A DNA stretch of 64,000 bases from Candidatus Lindowbacteria bacterium RIFCSPLOWO2_12_FULL_62_27 (GTDB lineage: Bacteria > Lindowbacteria > 2-12-FULL-62-27). The notes under the pieces were generated by a model. It ran no database searches. It saw nothing but the letters and a program-made list of their open reading frames with translations, and was not told the DNA's origin. The stretch is taken from positions 18,236 through 82,235 of the forward strand of contig MFPR01000012.1 in assembly GCA_001784175.1 (NCBI GenBank). Reading direction: 5' to 3'. Position 1 is the first letter of the stretch; every line of letters starts with the position of its first letter. Both the position numbers and the translations under genes were made by a program. Positions 1 to 8,987 of this stretch are shown here, piece after piece.

Positions 1-2862
1 GCCGCCGGCATAATTTCTAGAGGAATCGTGGCTGAAGACTTTGTAATAGTAGGTCGTGCCGTTAGTCAGATTTTGATTATCGGCGAGCGAAGAACTTGCG
101 CCGGCATACACAACGATCGAGCTTCCGATCGTATTGCCCGCCAGGTAGGACGTTCTATTTATGGGAGCGTCATTGACGGAACTGGTACTGCGTAAAATCA
201 CAACCCCTGAAAAATCGGATCCGGGATTTGTCCAGTTCAGGCTCAGCGTGCCGTCCCCGCCGGATGCAGCAAGACCGGTGACGTCGGCCGGCGGTGTTTG
301 ATCGAACGGCGTGGCCGACTGTGTAACTCCAGAAGAATAATTCCTGGTCGCATCGTAGCTGAACGCTTTATAATAGTAGGTTGTCCCATTCGTCAAACTC
401 GTGTGAGTAGTAGATATACCACTGGAACTGTAAAGGACAGTCCCATCTCCGAGTGGATTTCCTGCGGTATAGGATGTTGTTTGTGTCGGCACACCAGTCG
501 GATAACCCCCAGTGCGTTGCACAATCAACACGCCGGCAAAATCCGAAGCCGACGGATTCGACCACGTTAAATTATTCTGCCCATCTCCGGGGGCGGCGGA
601 AAATGCCGATATGTCTGCGGGCGCCGTGGCATCCACGCCGGCTGGCGTGGCGCTTGTCGAAACGCCTGTCGCATAATTTCTCGCTGAATCATAGCTGTAG
701 ATTCTGTAATAATAGGTGGTGCCGTTCGTTAAATATTGATCGGGAAAACTTGAGTTGCTCGTGCTGAGCGTAACCAAAATCACCTGTGCATTGCCGATGG
801 TATTACCGTACCAGTATGTCTGATTTGGTGTAGGATTGGTATTCGGGGCGCTCCCCGTGCTGCGAAGAATCAGCACCCCCGCGAAATCGGATGCCGGTTC
901 GGTCCAATATAGAGTAACTTGTTGATTGCCCGCCGAGGATGAAACCCCCGTCACAGATGCGGGAGCAGCTACATCCGGGGCGGTAGGCGTGGCACGCGTC
1001 CAAACGCTGCGTGTATAATTGCGCGCGGAGTCGTAACTAAAAGCCCGGTACACATATTCCACGCCAGTTGTGACATCGGCGTCGGTAATAGTCACGCTTC
1101 CGCTGGGGGATAAAGAGGCATTGTTATAAATAATTTTCCCTTCTCCGATAAATGAATTCGCAGTGTACGAACTTCCATTCGCCGGCTCGCTCAGCGTATT
1201 ACTGCTGGACGAGAGAAATCGCAGAATCAACACACCCGTAAAATCCGAGGTGGCCGGGTTTGTCCAACTCACGCGAACTTGATTGTTGAGATTATAGACA
1301 TCGGTCGCAAAACTTGAAACAGCATCCGGCGCCTGATTGTCGACTTTGAACTGCACGCTTTCGACCCACGAAGAGAAGACACCGGCCTCGTCCATCGCCC
1401 TCGCCCTGATCTTAACTGACAAATTGATCCCCGATATGACTTGGATGCTATCCCAAACTTTACTCTCATTTACTGAAGCGGACGGGGCTGGATATACAAA
1501 CCCCAAACTTATCCAGCCAGACCCCAAATTATACTGGAACTCAATCTGGGAAATTTTGACGATATTCTGATAACCGGTCGCTGTTGCGGATACGGTGATG
1601 TTTCCTCTATACCACTGTGTTGTCGAGTTGGGCGCCGTGATAGTCAAATTCGCTTTGACCGTGTTGATAAATTCATCCATGAACCCGGCGGAATAACTTA
1701 TCGCATCTGGCAGCAGGGTTTCTGTTGCCCAGTATTGAGCCAGAGATTTACCATTTGCAACTTTAGGTTTAGCATAATTAGTGATATGATTCTCAAAGTA
1801 GTAGTAACCATAACCATTACCCAAATCACTTTCGCGCCATAACGCGTCGTTCACCAGTGGCTTGTTAAATGATGGCACGGTGAGATCCTGAGGAAGAGGC
1901 GGTGGCGGGACATTTCCATTCGATAATCGGTTGTAGATATGCCAGTAGTTATTCGTAGCATGATCTATAAAATATACGGCAAACTGTTCATTGAGTGATC
2001 CGGATGAAACAACGATCTCGTCCCACTGGGAATTGTCGCTATAATTATTATCGTAGTTCGTGAGTTTACCATAGTAACTATTTGCATTATATCCGGTAGT
2101 TGCCATATTCCTGAGATAATCTTGAATCGAACCTGTCTTATAAACACCAAGACGAGTTGCAGACTTCGCGTAGGTGGCCAAGGCATTGTAATTGTTCGTA
2201 CACCACTGCTCGTAGCCATTCCCCGTGTGAGCCACATTCTCAACGCCGTGTTTATCGTCATGAACATGCGCCGGAACTGACATGTCTTGGATTAAGTGTA
2301 CAACATGCCCCAACGCAAAAAAGGCTTTATTGAAGTTTCTCTCTCTATAATACCGCAATGCATCTTGATAGTCGTATGAATTCGTGCTGTTCGCGGCTAC
2401 TATGCCGGACCATGTCAGTGCATCCACGTGAGTATTGGTTGTAAGAGCGTAGGCACCGCTTAAACGGGCACCATCGGTTGCACGATAAAAGTGATTATAA
2501 AATCGACCATTGTTATAATCATAGCTTCTATCTTCTCCCCATACACCATCAATAATGTCGTTCCCTGCGCCTGGATCATTATTTGATCTAGAACCATTAT
2601 CGAGGTGACTCCAGAGCGATTCATACGTGGAGTAATATTGCGATTGAGATTGGAGAAGCGCCAATGCCTCCCGCGTAATATGTTCATGGACATTCTCGGT
2701 GTATGCATATGATCGACGGACTGGGATCAGAACGAAATAAAGGATCGAAAAAAGAGACAGTGTCAGACAGAGCTTTATAGGTTTACGAATTCTCGGTGAA
2801 AAAGTCGATCCCTCTGGATGTGCGCCGGTGGCCGAATGACCGTTGGACAGGCGGCGGTTCAT
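1..2862 (-). CDS. Secreted zinc-dependent phospholipase C/S1-P1-like protein with FN3-like repeats (C-terminus beyond window)
   Basis: The minus-strand frame is open from an ATG at 2862 to the left edge (954 codons, no stop), so the gene is cut at its 3' end. A basic stretch and a hydrophobic segment near residues 30-50 (KLCLTLSLFSILYFVLIPV) look like a signal peptide. The mature part begins with HEHITREALALL and holds GHVVHLIQDMSVPAHVHDD near residue 190, the His/Asp pattern of zinc-dependent phospholipase C/S1-P1 nucleases. At least four repeats of about 110 residues follow, each opening APxxVxxF/L and containing a W-[TS]-[NE]-P motif and the phrase F-[AST]-G-V-[LV]-I-[LV], resembling fibronectin III modules. 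The likely role is an exported hydrolase with adhesive or spacer repeats. The start is uncertain because no clear Shine-Dalgarno precedes it. Base composition is AT-richer than the operons nearby. Confidence 0.8.
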   Translation of the reverse strand, partial: MNRRLSNGHSATGAHPEGSTFSPRIRKPIKLCLTLSLFSILYFVLIPVRRSYAYTENVHEHITREALALLQSQSQYYSTYESLWSHLDNGSRSNNDPGAGNDIIDGVWGEDRSYDYNNGRFYNHFYRATDGARLSGAYALTTNTHVDALTWSGIVAANSTNSYDYQDALRYYRERNFNKAFFALGHVVHLIQDMSVPAHVHDDKHGVENVAHTGNGYEQWCTNNYNALATYAKSATRLGVYKTGSIQDYLRNMATTGYNANSYYGKLTNYDNNYSDNSQWDEIVVSSGSLNEQFAVYFIDHATNNYWHIYNRLSNGNVPPPPLPQDLTVPSFNKPLVNDALWRESDLGNGYGYYYFENHITNYAKPKVANGKSLAQYWATETLLPDAISYSAGFMDEFINTVKANLTITAPNSTTQWYRGNITVSATATGYQNIVKISQIEFQYNLGSGWISLGFVYPAPSASVNESKVWDSIQVISGINLSVKIRARAMDEAGVFSSWVESVQFKVDNQAPDAVSSFATDVYNLNNQVRVSWTNPATSDFTGVLILRFLSSSSNTLSEPANGSSYTANSFIGEGKIIYNNASLSPSGSVTITDADVTTGVEYVYRAFSYDSARNYTRSVWTRATPTAPDVAAPASVTGVSSSAGNQQVTLYWTEPASDFAGVLILRSTGSAPNTNPTPNQTYWYGNTIGNAQVILVTLSTSNSSFPDQYLTNGTTYYYRIYSYDSARNYATGVSTSATPAGVDATAPADISAFSAAPGDGQNNLTWSNPSASDFAGVLIVQRTGGYPTGVPTQTTSYTAGNPLGDGTVLYSSSGISTTHTSLTNGTTYYYKAFSYDATRNYSSGVTQSATPFDQTPPADVTGLAASGGDGTLSLNWTNPGSDFSGVVILRSTSSVNDAPINRTSYLAGNTIGSSIVVYAGASSSLADNQNLTNGTTYYYKVFSHDSSRNYAGG

Positions 2863-3739
2863 GTTGCTGGGAACAGACTGCGACAAACGTCGAATGTCCC
2901 GGCCATCCATAAAGAGGCCGTGCAACGCCGGGTCACCGGCGCGTCACTGGGGGTCACCGGGGTCAGGCGTAGGTTTATAGGTTTATACTCAGATCGACTT
3001 TGACTCAATTGAAGCCCCAAAGCTGACAGCGCCATCGGAGGGACGCCATTCCCGCACTACCCGTCAAGCAGTACGCGGCATCGCGCCGGGTACAACGCAC
3101 GCGGCGCGTGTTCCATGAGTCCCGGCGCGATTTCGGATACTTCGGGCATGAAAGCGAGAGTGAATGATGGTGAGAGGAAAGCGCTGGCTCTCATCCGGAA
3201 AATCCAGGCGATGTCGGACAAGTACGGGGGGCATCCCGATCGATACCGGTTGAGACACCCCGCCATCCGCCGCACGGCTGTCATTCCGACGCCATGGACG
3301 GCATTATACCCGGAGCGATACGAGTCGTGCCGAATTCCGGAGGGTATGCCGGCATCCGCCATCATTTCATCGGTCGAATCCATCCTTCGCCTCCGCATCC
3401 CAAGAAATATCTCATCATAAAGCCGGATCGAACCGCCGGAGGCCAAGCCGGCGTCGGGGGAGGCTGTTCACATTACTACTTATAGTATAGAGAAAAATTA
3501 TGCTTCTTATAGTATTACCATGTCAAGAACCCGGCCGAAAATAACGTGGGAAAGCACAGTCACATCGTGATACAGCCCGCGGGCATGGTAACAGGCCCCC
3601 CCCCATTTTGACATTGTCCGATACCAGGCTGGAGAGGCGATTCGGGCACGTTTACGGGAAAACGGCGCCATGCATTGAGACCCTGAAACATCACCGCCGG
3701 TTCCTTGACTCGTCCGGCGGGATTTCGGATACTTCGGGC
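2863..3739. other. Intergenic stretch without an intact gene
   Basis: No convincing gene is seen; short frames on both strands overlap each other. The only recognisable content is the decayed antitoxin copy at 3129-3232. Two AT-rich, similar segments with a TTATAGTAT core lie near 3478-3520 and may be promoter remnants. Confidence 0.5.
3129..3232 (+). pseudogene. Truncated duplicate of the adjacent antitoxin gene 5' end
   Basis: The segment matches 3721-3830 closely, including the leader GATTTCGGATACTTCGGGC before the ATG and the coding stretch for LIRKIQAMSDKYGG. After the glycine codons the similarity stops and the frame runs into unrelated sequence. This is a partial duplication of the antitoxin start region, probably left by recombination. 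Confidence 0.75.
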
Positions 3740-3922
3740 ATGAAAACGAAAAGCAAGAACGCCGCGCGCGGCCGAAGAGCCATGGCGCTGATCCGGAAAA
3801 TCCAGGCGATGTCGGACAAGTACGGGGGGCCGACGAAAGGCAAGACGGAGGAGGAAATCCTTCGCGCGATGAAGAAAACCCGCGAAGAACTCTGGGACAA
3901 ATATCTTGCATCTCGTCCTTGA
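3740..3922 (+). CDS. Small antitoxin-like protein of a PIN (VapBC-type) module
   Basis: This 60-residue basic protein has a lysine/arginine-rich N-terminus, the helix ALIRKIQAMSDKYGG and a charged helical tail EEEILRAMKKTREELWDKY. Such helical proteins are typical antitoxins for PIN-domain toxins. Its last codons overlap a TTG start reading HLVLDANEFIFALG, the opening of a PIN domain, which is the usual overlapping antitoxin-toxin arrangement. The ATG at 3740 is chosen because the duplicated upstream copy keeps the same leader and ATG. Since the toxin is broken, the antitoxin may be a relic. Confidence 0.6.
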   Translation: MKTKSKNAARGRRAMALIRKIQAMSDKYGGPTKGKTEEEILRAMKKTREELWDKYLASRP

Positions 3923-4008
3923 TGCCAACGAGTTTATCTTCGCCTTAGGCAATTTTAGAAAACCTTCCTGTCTGCACGGCGGAGGAGTTTCTCGCGAAAT
4001 ACTCGTAA
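3906..4008 (+). pseudogene. PIN-domain toxin remnant with internal deletion
   Basis: The TTG-started frame at 3906 reads HLVLDANEFIFALG, the beta-strand with first catalytic aspartate of PIN ribonucleases. Near 3950 the frame changes, and the other frame reads ENLPVCTAEEFLAKYS then a stop at 4008, which looks like a PIN-toxin C-terminus. The roughly 100 residues expected between the ends are missing, so most of the gene, including the other acidic catalytic residues, has been deleted. Confidence 0.65.
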
Positions 4009-4162
4009 GTTGCCCGCCGCCGGATCCGGTGTCAGGAGGGCGCCGTATAATATGGAGAGGACGACCAGAATCCGTTTCAGGAGCGGGGAGAGAGACAGCC
4101 AAGAAGGGACGGCGGCGGACCGACAAAGTCAGGGGGGATGACGGGGGGTCTCCATCCGCCGT

Positions 4163-4483
4163 TCACCCCGCGTCCGCGGCCCCCGTTCGGATCGTTTCGC
4201 TTTCCGTCAGCGGCGAGACGAAGATTTTCCCGTCGCCCGGGTTGCCGGTGCGGGCGGCGATTTTGATGGAGTCGATGGCGAGGTCCACGGCGCTGTCCTT
4301 GACGACGGCCAGGATGAGAACCTTGGGGAGTTCCTCGTAGCGGACGGTGCCGGCGACGAGGCCCTTCTGGCGGCCGCGGCCGAAGACGTCGATTTTCGTG
4401 TAGGCGTTCACCCCGCTTTTGGCGAGATGGTCGATCACGTCCTTTTCCTTTTCCCTGCGAACGATTGCTTGAATCATTTTCAT
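4163..4483 (-). CDS. PII-like signal transduction protein (short T-loop)
   Basis: The 106-residue protein has the PII fold pattern: start MKMIQAIVRREKEKDVIDHL, the T-loop region GRGRQKGLVAGTVRYEELPK, and the C-terminal signature ARTGNPGDGKIFVSPL that binds ATP. The T-loop is shorter than in GlnB/GlnK, more like the nif-linked NifI proteins, so regulation by direct contact with a partner is more likely than classic uridylylation. Its ATG overlaps the stop of the nitrite reductase gene (ATGA at 4480-4483), so the two are translationally coupled and it is the last gene of the cluster. I infer that it senses 2-oxoglutarate/ATP and modulates the nitrite reductase or transporter. Confidence 0.88.
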   Translation of the reverse strand: MKMIQAIVRREKEKDVIDHLAKSGVNAYTKIDVFGRGRQKGLVAGTVRYEELPKVLILAVVKDSAVDLAIDSIKIAARTGNPGDGKIFVSPLTESETIRTGAADAG

Positions 4484-7400
4484 GATGCCTCCACCACCTC
4501 CGGGACCAAGCCCACGCGTTTTTCGGATTTGGGCATTTTGTCGATCAGCCGCTGCTCGATCATTTTTTCGACCGCCGCGAATCCCAGGCGGCCGATGGTG
4601 TCGCGCACGGTTTCGCCCGACGTGCGATTGAGGAGGATCACGTCGAGAAGCGAGTCGAGGGTCGGCACGACCATGTCCTCCGTGACTTTGCGCGCCACCG
4701 GCTGGGCGAGCTCCACTTTCGCGTCGCCCTGCCCCCCCTGGCCGATCCGGCCGCAGGCGACCATCGTATAGGAATAGCGTTTCTCCTCGCCCACGGCCGA
4801 CATGGACCCGACAAGCCCGATGTCCGCGAGCTGCTGTTTGGTGCAACTGTTCGGACATCCCGAGATGCTGATGAGGAGTCCCTCGAGGAGCGCAGCCTTG
4901 GCGGGGTCGATGGGACTGAATTTTTTGATAATGTCGCGTGCGGCGCCCTGGGAATTGGTCACGGCGAGGACGCAGAACTCGGTGCCGACGCAGGCGGTGA
5001 CGCGCAGATTCTTGGATCTGTCTTTGAGCTTGAGCCTCGCGCGTTTCAGGTGCTCGATCAAGAGCGGGAGTTTTGCGGCCCGGACATAGTGAAATTCGAT
5101 GTCCTGGTCCTTCGTGAAACACGCCTCGCCGTTTCCATATCGCCGGCAAATTTCGGCGGCCTCCCGGATCTGCCAGCCCTCGATTTCGCCGAGCGTGACG
5201 TCGAGTTCGACGCGGACGTATCCCGGCTCGGATTGGGGATGGCAACCGGGGGGAAAGGACTGGGACCCCCTCACCCTGACCCTCTCCCCCATTCGGGGGA
5301 GAGGGGAAAAAGCGTACAAGATTCGTTCGAAGAAAGAAGGCAGCGCAGGCTTTTTCGGAGTGATCGCCAGCGGGATCTGAAAAGCGCGGTTTTCGGGCAT
5401 GGCCTTTTTTTCGGCGAAGACTTTTTCGAACTCCGCCGTGAATTTTTCGCGGCCCCAATCCTCGATCAGATGTTTGAGCCTTGATTTTTCCTTTGTGCGG
5501 ATGCCGTGTTTCATGTGGATTTCGAAAATCGTCTGGCAGACAGCGAGAACCTCCGACGGGGTCACAAAGTCGCGGATTTTGAATCCGAGCATTGCGCGCT
5601 TGCCCAGACTGCCGCCGACCCAGGCTTCGAAACCGGGTTCAGCCTCCTTACGCACCGGCACGAACGCGATGTCGTTGATCTGCGCTTCGCCGCCGCAGTC
5701 AGGACCGCCGGCGAAATAGATGTTGAGGCGGTTGGGCATTTTGGAATTGATGTAGTCCGAGCGCTGGACAAAATGGTCGGAGATCGCCTTGGCCCAGGCA
5801 TGCGCGTCGACCTTCGCGCACGGGCAGATGTGCGAATGCGGGCAGGCGGCGACATTGCGCATGGTGTGGCCGCAACTGGACCGGGTCGTGATCCCGACCC
5901 GTTCGAGCCGGTCCCAGATGGCGGGGACTTCGTCGACTTTGACCCAGTGAAGCTCGATGTCCTGCCGCGTGGTCAGGTGTCCCCAGCCGCGACCATGGAG
6001 ATCGGCGACTTCGGCCAGCGCCATGAGCTGCTTGGCGGTGACTTTGCCGCCGGGGATGCGGATCCGCATCATGAAAAAGCCGGCGTGCTTCTGGCTGCAG
6101 ACGCCGTATGTTTTCAGGCGGTAATAATCGTCTTCCGACAGCGCGAACGCGCCCTGTTGGCGGATTTTTTCCCAGTCGAGCGACAGCCCCTCCTGCTTGA
6201 TTTTTTCGACCGGAAGGACCCGCGGATATTCGCGCGGAACGTCAAATCGCTGAGGCGCGGGCGGCGCCGGCCTGCCGCCGAGCGTTTCTTTGATTATCGT
6301 GTCGACAAGCGACGCGCAGGACCCGCATCCTGTCGATGCTTTGGTGCAGCGCGCCACGTCCGCCACCGTCTTGCAGTCCTTCTCGCGGATCGCCTTGACG
6401 ATGGTTCCCTTGGACACGGAATTGCAGTTGCAGACCTGGTCGGTGTCGGCCATCGCCGTCCCGCTGATCACGATGCGATCCTTGGCCGCGACCTGTTCGT
6501 TGACCATCGACTGAATCTCGGCCATGCGGTCGGTGACCTCGCGGCCGGATTTGATGAGATTGAACAATTCCTGTCCGTTCTTCTTGGTGCCCAGGAGGAT
6601 CATGCCGACCAGCCGGCCGCGCTGAAGAACGACTTTTTTATAGACGCCCTTGGTGGAATCGATGAAGACGAGTTTCTCGTATCCCGGGCCGCCCAGAAAT
6701 TGCCCGGCCGACATGAGTTCCACGCCGGCCACTTTCAGCACCGTCGCGCACACCGAGCCTTCATACCGCAGCGCGCCGGGGCCGACCATCGCGTCGGCCG
6801 CGACCCGGACCTGCTCACGGATCGGATCGATGAAGCCGTACACTTTTCCGCGATGCTCGACGACGTCACCGACCGCAAAGATGTCAGGGTGCGAGGTCTG
6901 CAGGCGGTCGTTAACGATCAGACCGCGGTGGGCGGCCAGGCCGGCCGCGCGGGCCAGCTCCAGATTGGGCCGGACACCGGTGCAGACGAGGACGAGATCC
7001 GCCGGCATGTCCTCTCCGGACTTGAGGCGGATGCCTTCGACTTTTCCGTTCCCCAGAATTTCGGTTGCCGTGGTGTTTAGAAGGAATTCGATTCCCATGC
7101 GCTCCATTTCGCGTTTCAGAAGCGCCGCGCCGAGATCGTCGAGCTGCAGTTCCATCAGGCGGTCCATCAGATGGACGACCGTGACCGACAATCCGTGATT
7201 GATCAGGCCACGCGCCGCTTCAAGGCCCAGGAGGCCGCCGCCGATGACCACGGCACGGCGAGATTTTTGTGCCAGATCCAGAATGCGCTCGCAGTCTTCG
7301 AGCGTCCGAAAACACAGGACGCCCGCCTTGTCCGCCCCCTGCATCGGCGGGATGAAGGGACTGCCGCCGACCGCGATGAGGAGCCGGTCGAACGGCGTGA

Positions 7401-7704
7401 CAGCGCCCGACGCGTCCGTGACGGTTTTGCCCTCCGGATCGATCGACGCCACGCGCGCGCCGGCGCGCAGGTCAATCCGGTTTTGTTCGTACCATTCCCT
7501 CGGATTGAGGACGATGTCCTTCGCTGCGCGTTTGCCGGCGACGACGTCGGACAGAAGAATCCGGTTGTAATTGACATGCGGCTCGTCCCCGAAGATCGTC
7601 ACGGCGACGGTGGGATCGAGTTTCAGGACTTCCTCCACGGCGGCCACGCCGGCCATGCCGTTGCCGATCACAACCAGGCGTTTCGGCTTCGGATCAGAAC
7701 TCAT
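4480..7704 (-). CDS. nirB: Fused NirB-NirA type assimilatory nitrite reductase
   Basis: The 1074-residue protein combines two enzymes. Residues about 1-400 are an FAD/NAD(P)-binding oxidoreductase (VVIGNGMAGVAAVEEVL, VVIGGGLLGLEAARGL, DIFAVGDVVEH). A BFD-like [2Fe-2S] domain follows (VCNCN...CGSC, about 420-480). The rest is a siroheme [4Fe-4S] nitrite/sulfite reductase with GHLTTRQDIELHWV and the cluster ligands ACVGTEFC and SGCPNSC near residues 904-950. It should reduce nitrite to ammonia in the cytoplasm, taking electrons from NAD(P)H. Residues about 799-813 are encoded by a GA-rich palindromic repeat inserted in frame between the halves of the reductase. The ATG at 7704 (MSSDPKPKR) is preferred over 7737 because AGGTGG lies just upstream; it overlaps the transporter gene by 11 bases. 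Confidence 0.9.
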   Translation of the reverse strand: MSSDPKPKRLVVIGNGMAGVAAVEEVLKLDPTVAVTIFGDEPHVNYNRILLSDVVAGKRAAKDIVLNPREWYEQNRIDLRAGARVASIDPEGKTVTDASGAVTPFDRLLIAVGGSPFIPPMQGADKAGVLCFRTLEDCERILDLAQKSRRAVVIGGGLLGLEAARGLINHGLSVTVVHLMDRLMELQLDDLGAALLKREMERMGIEFLLNTTATEILGNGKVEGIRLKSGEDMPADLVLVCTGVRPNLELARAAGLAAHRGLIVNDRLQTSHPDIFAVGDVVEHRGKVYGFIDPIREQVRVAADAMVGPGALRYEGSVCATVLKVAGVELMSAGQFLGGPGYEKLVFIDSTKGVYKKVVLQRGRLVGMILLGTKKNGQELFNLIKSGREVTDRMAEIQSMVNEQVAAKDRIVISGTAMADTDQVCNCNSVSKGTIVKAIREKDCKTVADVARCTKASTGCGSCASLVDTIIKETLGGRPAPPAPQRFDVPREYPRVLPVEKIKQEGLSLDWEKIRQQGAFALSEDDYYRLKTYGVCSQKHAGFFMMRIRIPGGKVTAKQLMALAEVADLHGRGWGHLTTRQDIELHWVKVDEVPAIWDRLERVGITTRSSCGHTMRNVAACPHSHICPCAKVDAHAWAKAISDHFVQRSDYINSKMPNRLNIYFAGGPDCGGEAQINDIAFVPVRKEAEPGFEAWVGGSLGKRAMLGFKIRDFVTPSEVLAVCQTIFEIHMKHGIRTKEKSRLKHLIEDWGREKFTAEFEKVFAEKKAMPENRAFQIPLAITPKKPALPSFFERILYAFSPLPRMGERVRVRGSQSFPPGCHPQSEPGYVRVELDVTLGEIEGWQIREAAEICRRYGNGEACFTKDQDIEFHYVRAAKLPLLIEHLKRARLKLKDRSKNLRVTACVGTEFCVLAVTNSQGAARDIIKKFSPIDPAKAALLEGLLISISGCPNSCTKQQLADIGLVGSMSAVGEEKRYSYTMVACGRIGQGGQGDAKVELAQPVARKVTEDMVVPTLDSLLDVILLNRTSGETVRDTIGRLGFAAVEKMIEQRLIDKMPKSEKRVGLVPEVVEAS
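5267..5306. repeat. GA-rich palindromic repeat inside the nitrite reductase gene
   Basis: CCCTCACCCTGACC is followed by CCTCTCCCCC-ATTC-GGGGGAGAGG, a 10-bp perfect stem. It is one of seven similar elements in the window and is read through in frame as SPLPRMGERVRVRG. Confidence 0.9.
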
Positions 7705-8986
7705 GATAGGCCACCTGCATCTGCACCCGGCCGCCAAACGGCCAGAGGTCCGGCGCCACGCGGACCTTCGCCCGCCCGCCGTCGTCGACCCATGTCCGGG
7801 TCCAGTCCGACTGCGCCCGGCGAAACACGTAGAGCGCGATCGTCGCCATCGCCATGAAGGCGATGAAACCCCAAGCGAAGGAATCGCTGTATTGTTTGGA
7901 CAGCCCCATGGCGTTCGGGACGAGCCCGCCGCCCAGGCCCCCGATTTCGCCGATCATGCTGCCGGCCACGGCCGTCGTGACGGGCCAGCGAAGCGGCACG
8001 AGTTGAAAGAGCGCGCCGTTGCCCGCGCCGAAGGCGGCGAAGCAGACCATGAAGAGGGCCGTCGTCGCCACAAGGCCAAGATCGAAACTGGCCGTGAACA
8101 TGCAGGCGATGATGACGCAGAACATCAGCGTCAGCGTGTTGATCCCGCCCCATCGGTCGCTCAGCCACCCGCCGAAAACGCGGATGCAACTGCCCATGAG
8201 CGCGGCCAGCATGGTGAGCTGTCCGGCCTCGACTTTCGACACGCCGAACTGGTCGTGGTAATAGGTCGGAAGAAAATTGGAAAGCCCGATGAATCCCCCG
8301 AAGGTGACGATGTACATCAGATTGAATACCCAGCCGTCCTTTTCCCACAAACACTCGAGGTGCTTCATCAACGACAAATGCTCGGTGTCCGGCGGTTCCT
8401 TGGCGAAGACGATCATGACGACGATGGGAAGCAGCATGAAGAGGGCGCCGAAGCCGTAGACAGCGCTCCAACCGTACTGCGCCGCCAGCGGCGGCGCGCA
8501 GAGGACCGCGAGAACGGTGCCGCTGTTGCCGGCGCCGGCGATGCCCATGGCCAGGCCCTTGTGCCGGGCCGGAAACCAGCCGGAGCCCAGCGACAGCGCC
8601 ACGCCGAAACTCGCGCCGGCGATTCCGAGGAGCACGCCCATCCGGATGACTTCGGAGAACGTGTCGACCATGAAATAGCCGTAGAGCAGCGCGAAGAAAA
8701 TGACGCTCATTTCCAGGAGCGCCGCGTTTTTCCGGCCGATGTACTGGGCCAGAATGCCGAGCGGAAACCGCATGAGCGCGCCGGACAGAATGGGAATGGA
8801 GATCATGAACCCCTTTTGCGCGGGCGACAAATGAAAGGTTTCGCTGATGAAGGGCGCCATCGCGCCGTTCAGGACCCAGATGGCGAAACAGAAATCGAAA
8901 TACAGAAACGACGACCACAACGTCGGCGCATGGCCGGAGTTGAGGAACGCCCGGAAGTTGGTCGCGGACCTCTGAAGGAATCTCAT
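7694..8986 (-). CDS. narK: NarK/NasA-family nitrate/nitrite MFS transporter
   Basis: The 430-residue membrane protein has about twelve hydrophobic segments and NarK-like features: FAIWVLNGAMAPFISETFHL at the N-terminus, the glycine-rich GIAGASFGVALSLGSGWFP and FGAGNGALFQLVPLRWP nitrate-signature-like segments, and MFS loop motifs such as PLGILAQYIGRKN. It probably imports nitrate and/or nitrite for the adjacent reductase. The ATG at 8986 is one base after the stop of the upstream PII gene, so a longer frame starting at 9154 is not used. The C-terminal tail (SDWTRTWVDDGGRAKV) is hydrophilic. Confidence 0.9.
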   Translation of the reverse strand: MRFLQRSATNFRAFLNSGHAPTLWSSFLYFDFCFAIWVLNGAMAPFISETFHLSPAQKGFMISIPILSGALMRFPLGILAQYIGRKNAALLEMSVIFFALLYGYFMVDTFSEVIRMGVLLGIAGASFGVALSLGSGWFPARHKGLAMGIAGAGNSGTVLAVLCAPPLAAQYGWSAVYGFGALFMLLPIVVMIVFAKEPPDTEHLSLMKHLECLWEKDGWVFNLMYIVTFGGFIGLSNFLPTYYHDQFGVSKVEAGQLTMLAALMGSCIRVFGGWLSDRWGGINTLTLMFCVIIACMFTASFDLGLVATTALFMVCFAAFGAGNGALFQLVPLRWPVTTAVAGSMIGEIGGLGGGLVPNAMGLSKQYSDSFAWGFIAFMAMATIALYVFRRAQSDWTRTWVDDGGRAKVRVAPDLWPFGGRVQMQVAYHEF

Positions 8987-8987
8987 C

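Noticed and set aside
4484..5458. Long minus-strand frame extending the PII gene upstream to a 431-residue protein
   Set aside because: The added part lies within the nitrite reductase gene in another frame and is arginine/proline-rich without family features; the PII ATG has a coupled ATGA start.
5506..7080. Large plus-strand open frame opposite the nitrite reductase gene
   Set aside because: It is antisense to a well-supported gene, is rich in Asp/Arg as expected for the complement of GC-rich coding DNA, and has no recognisable motif.
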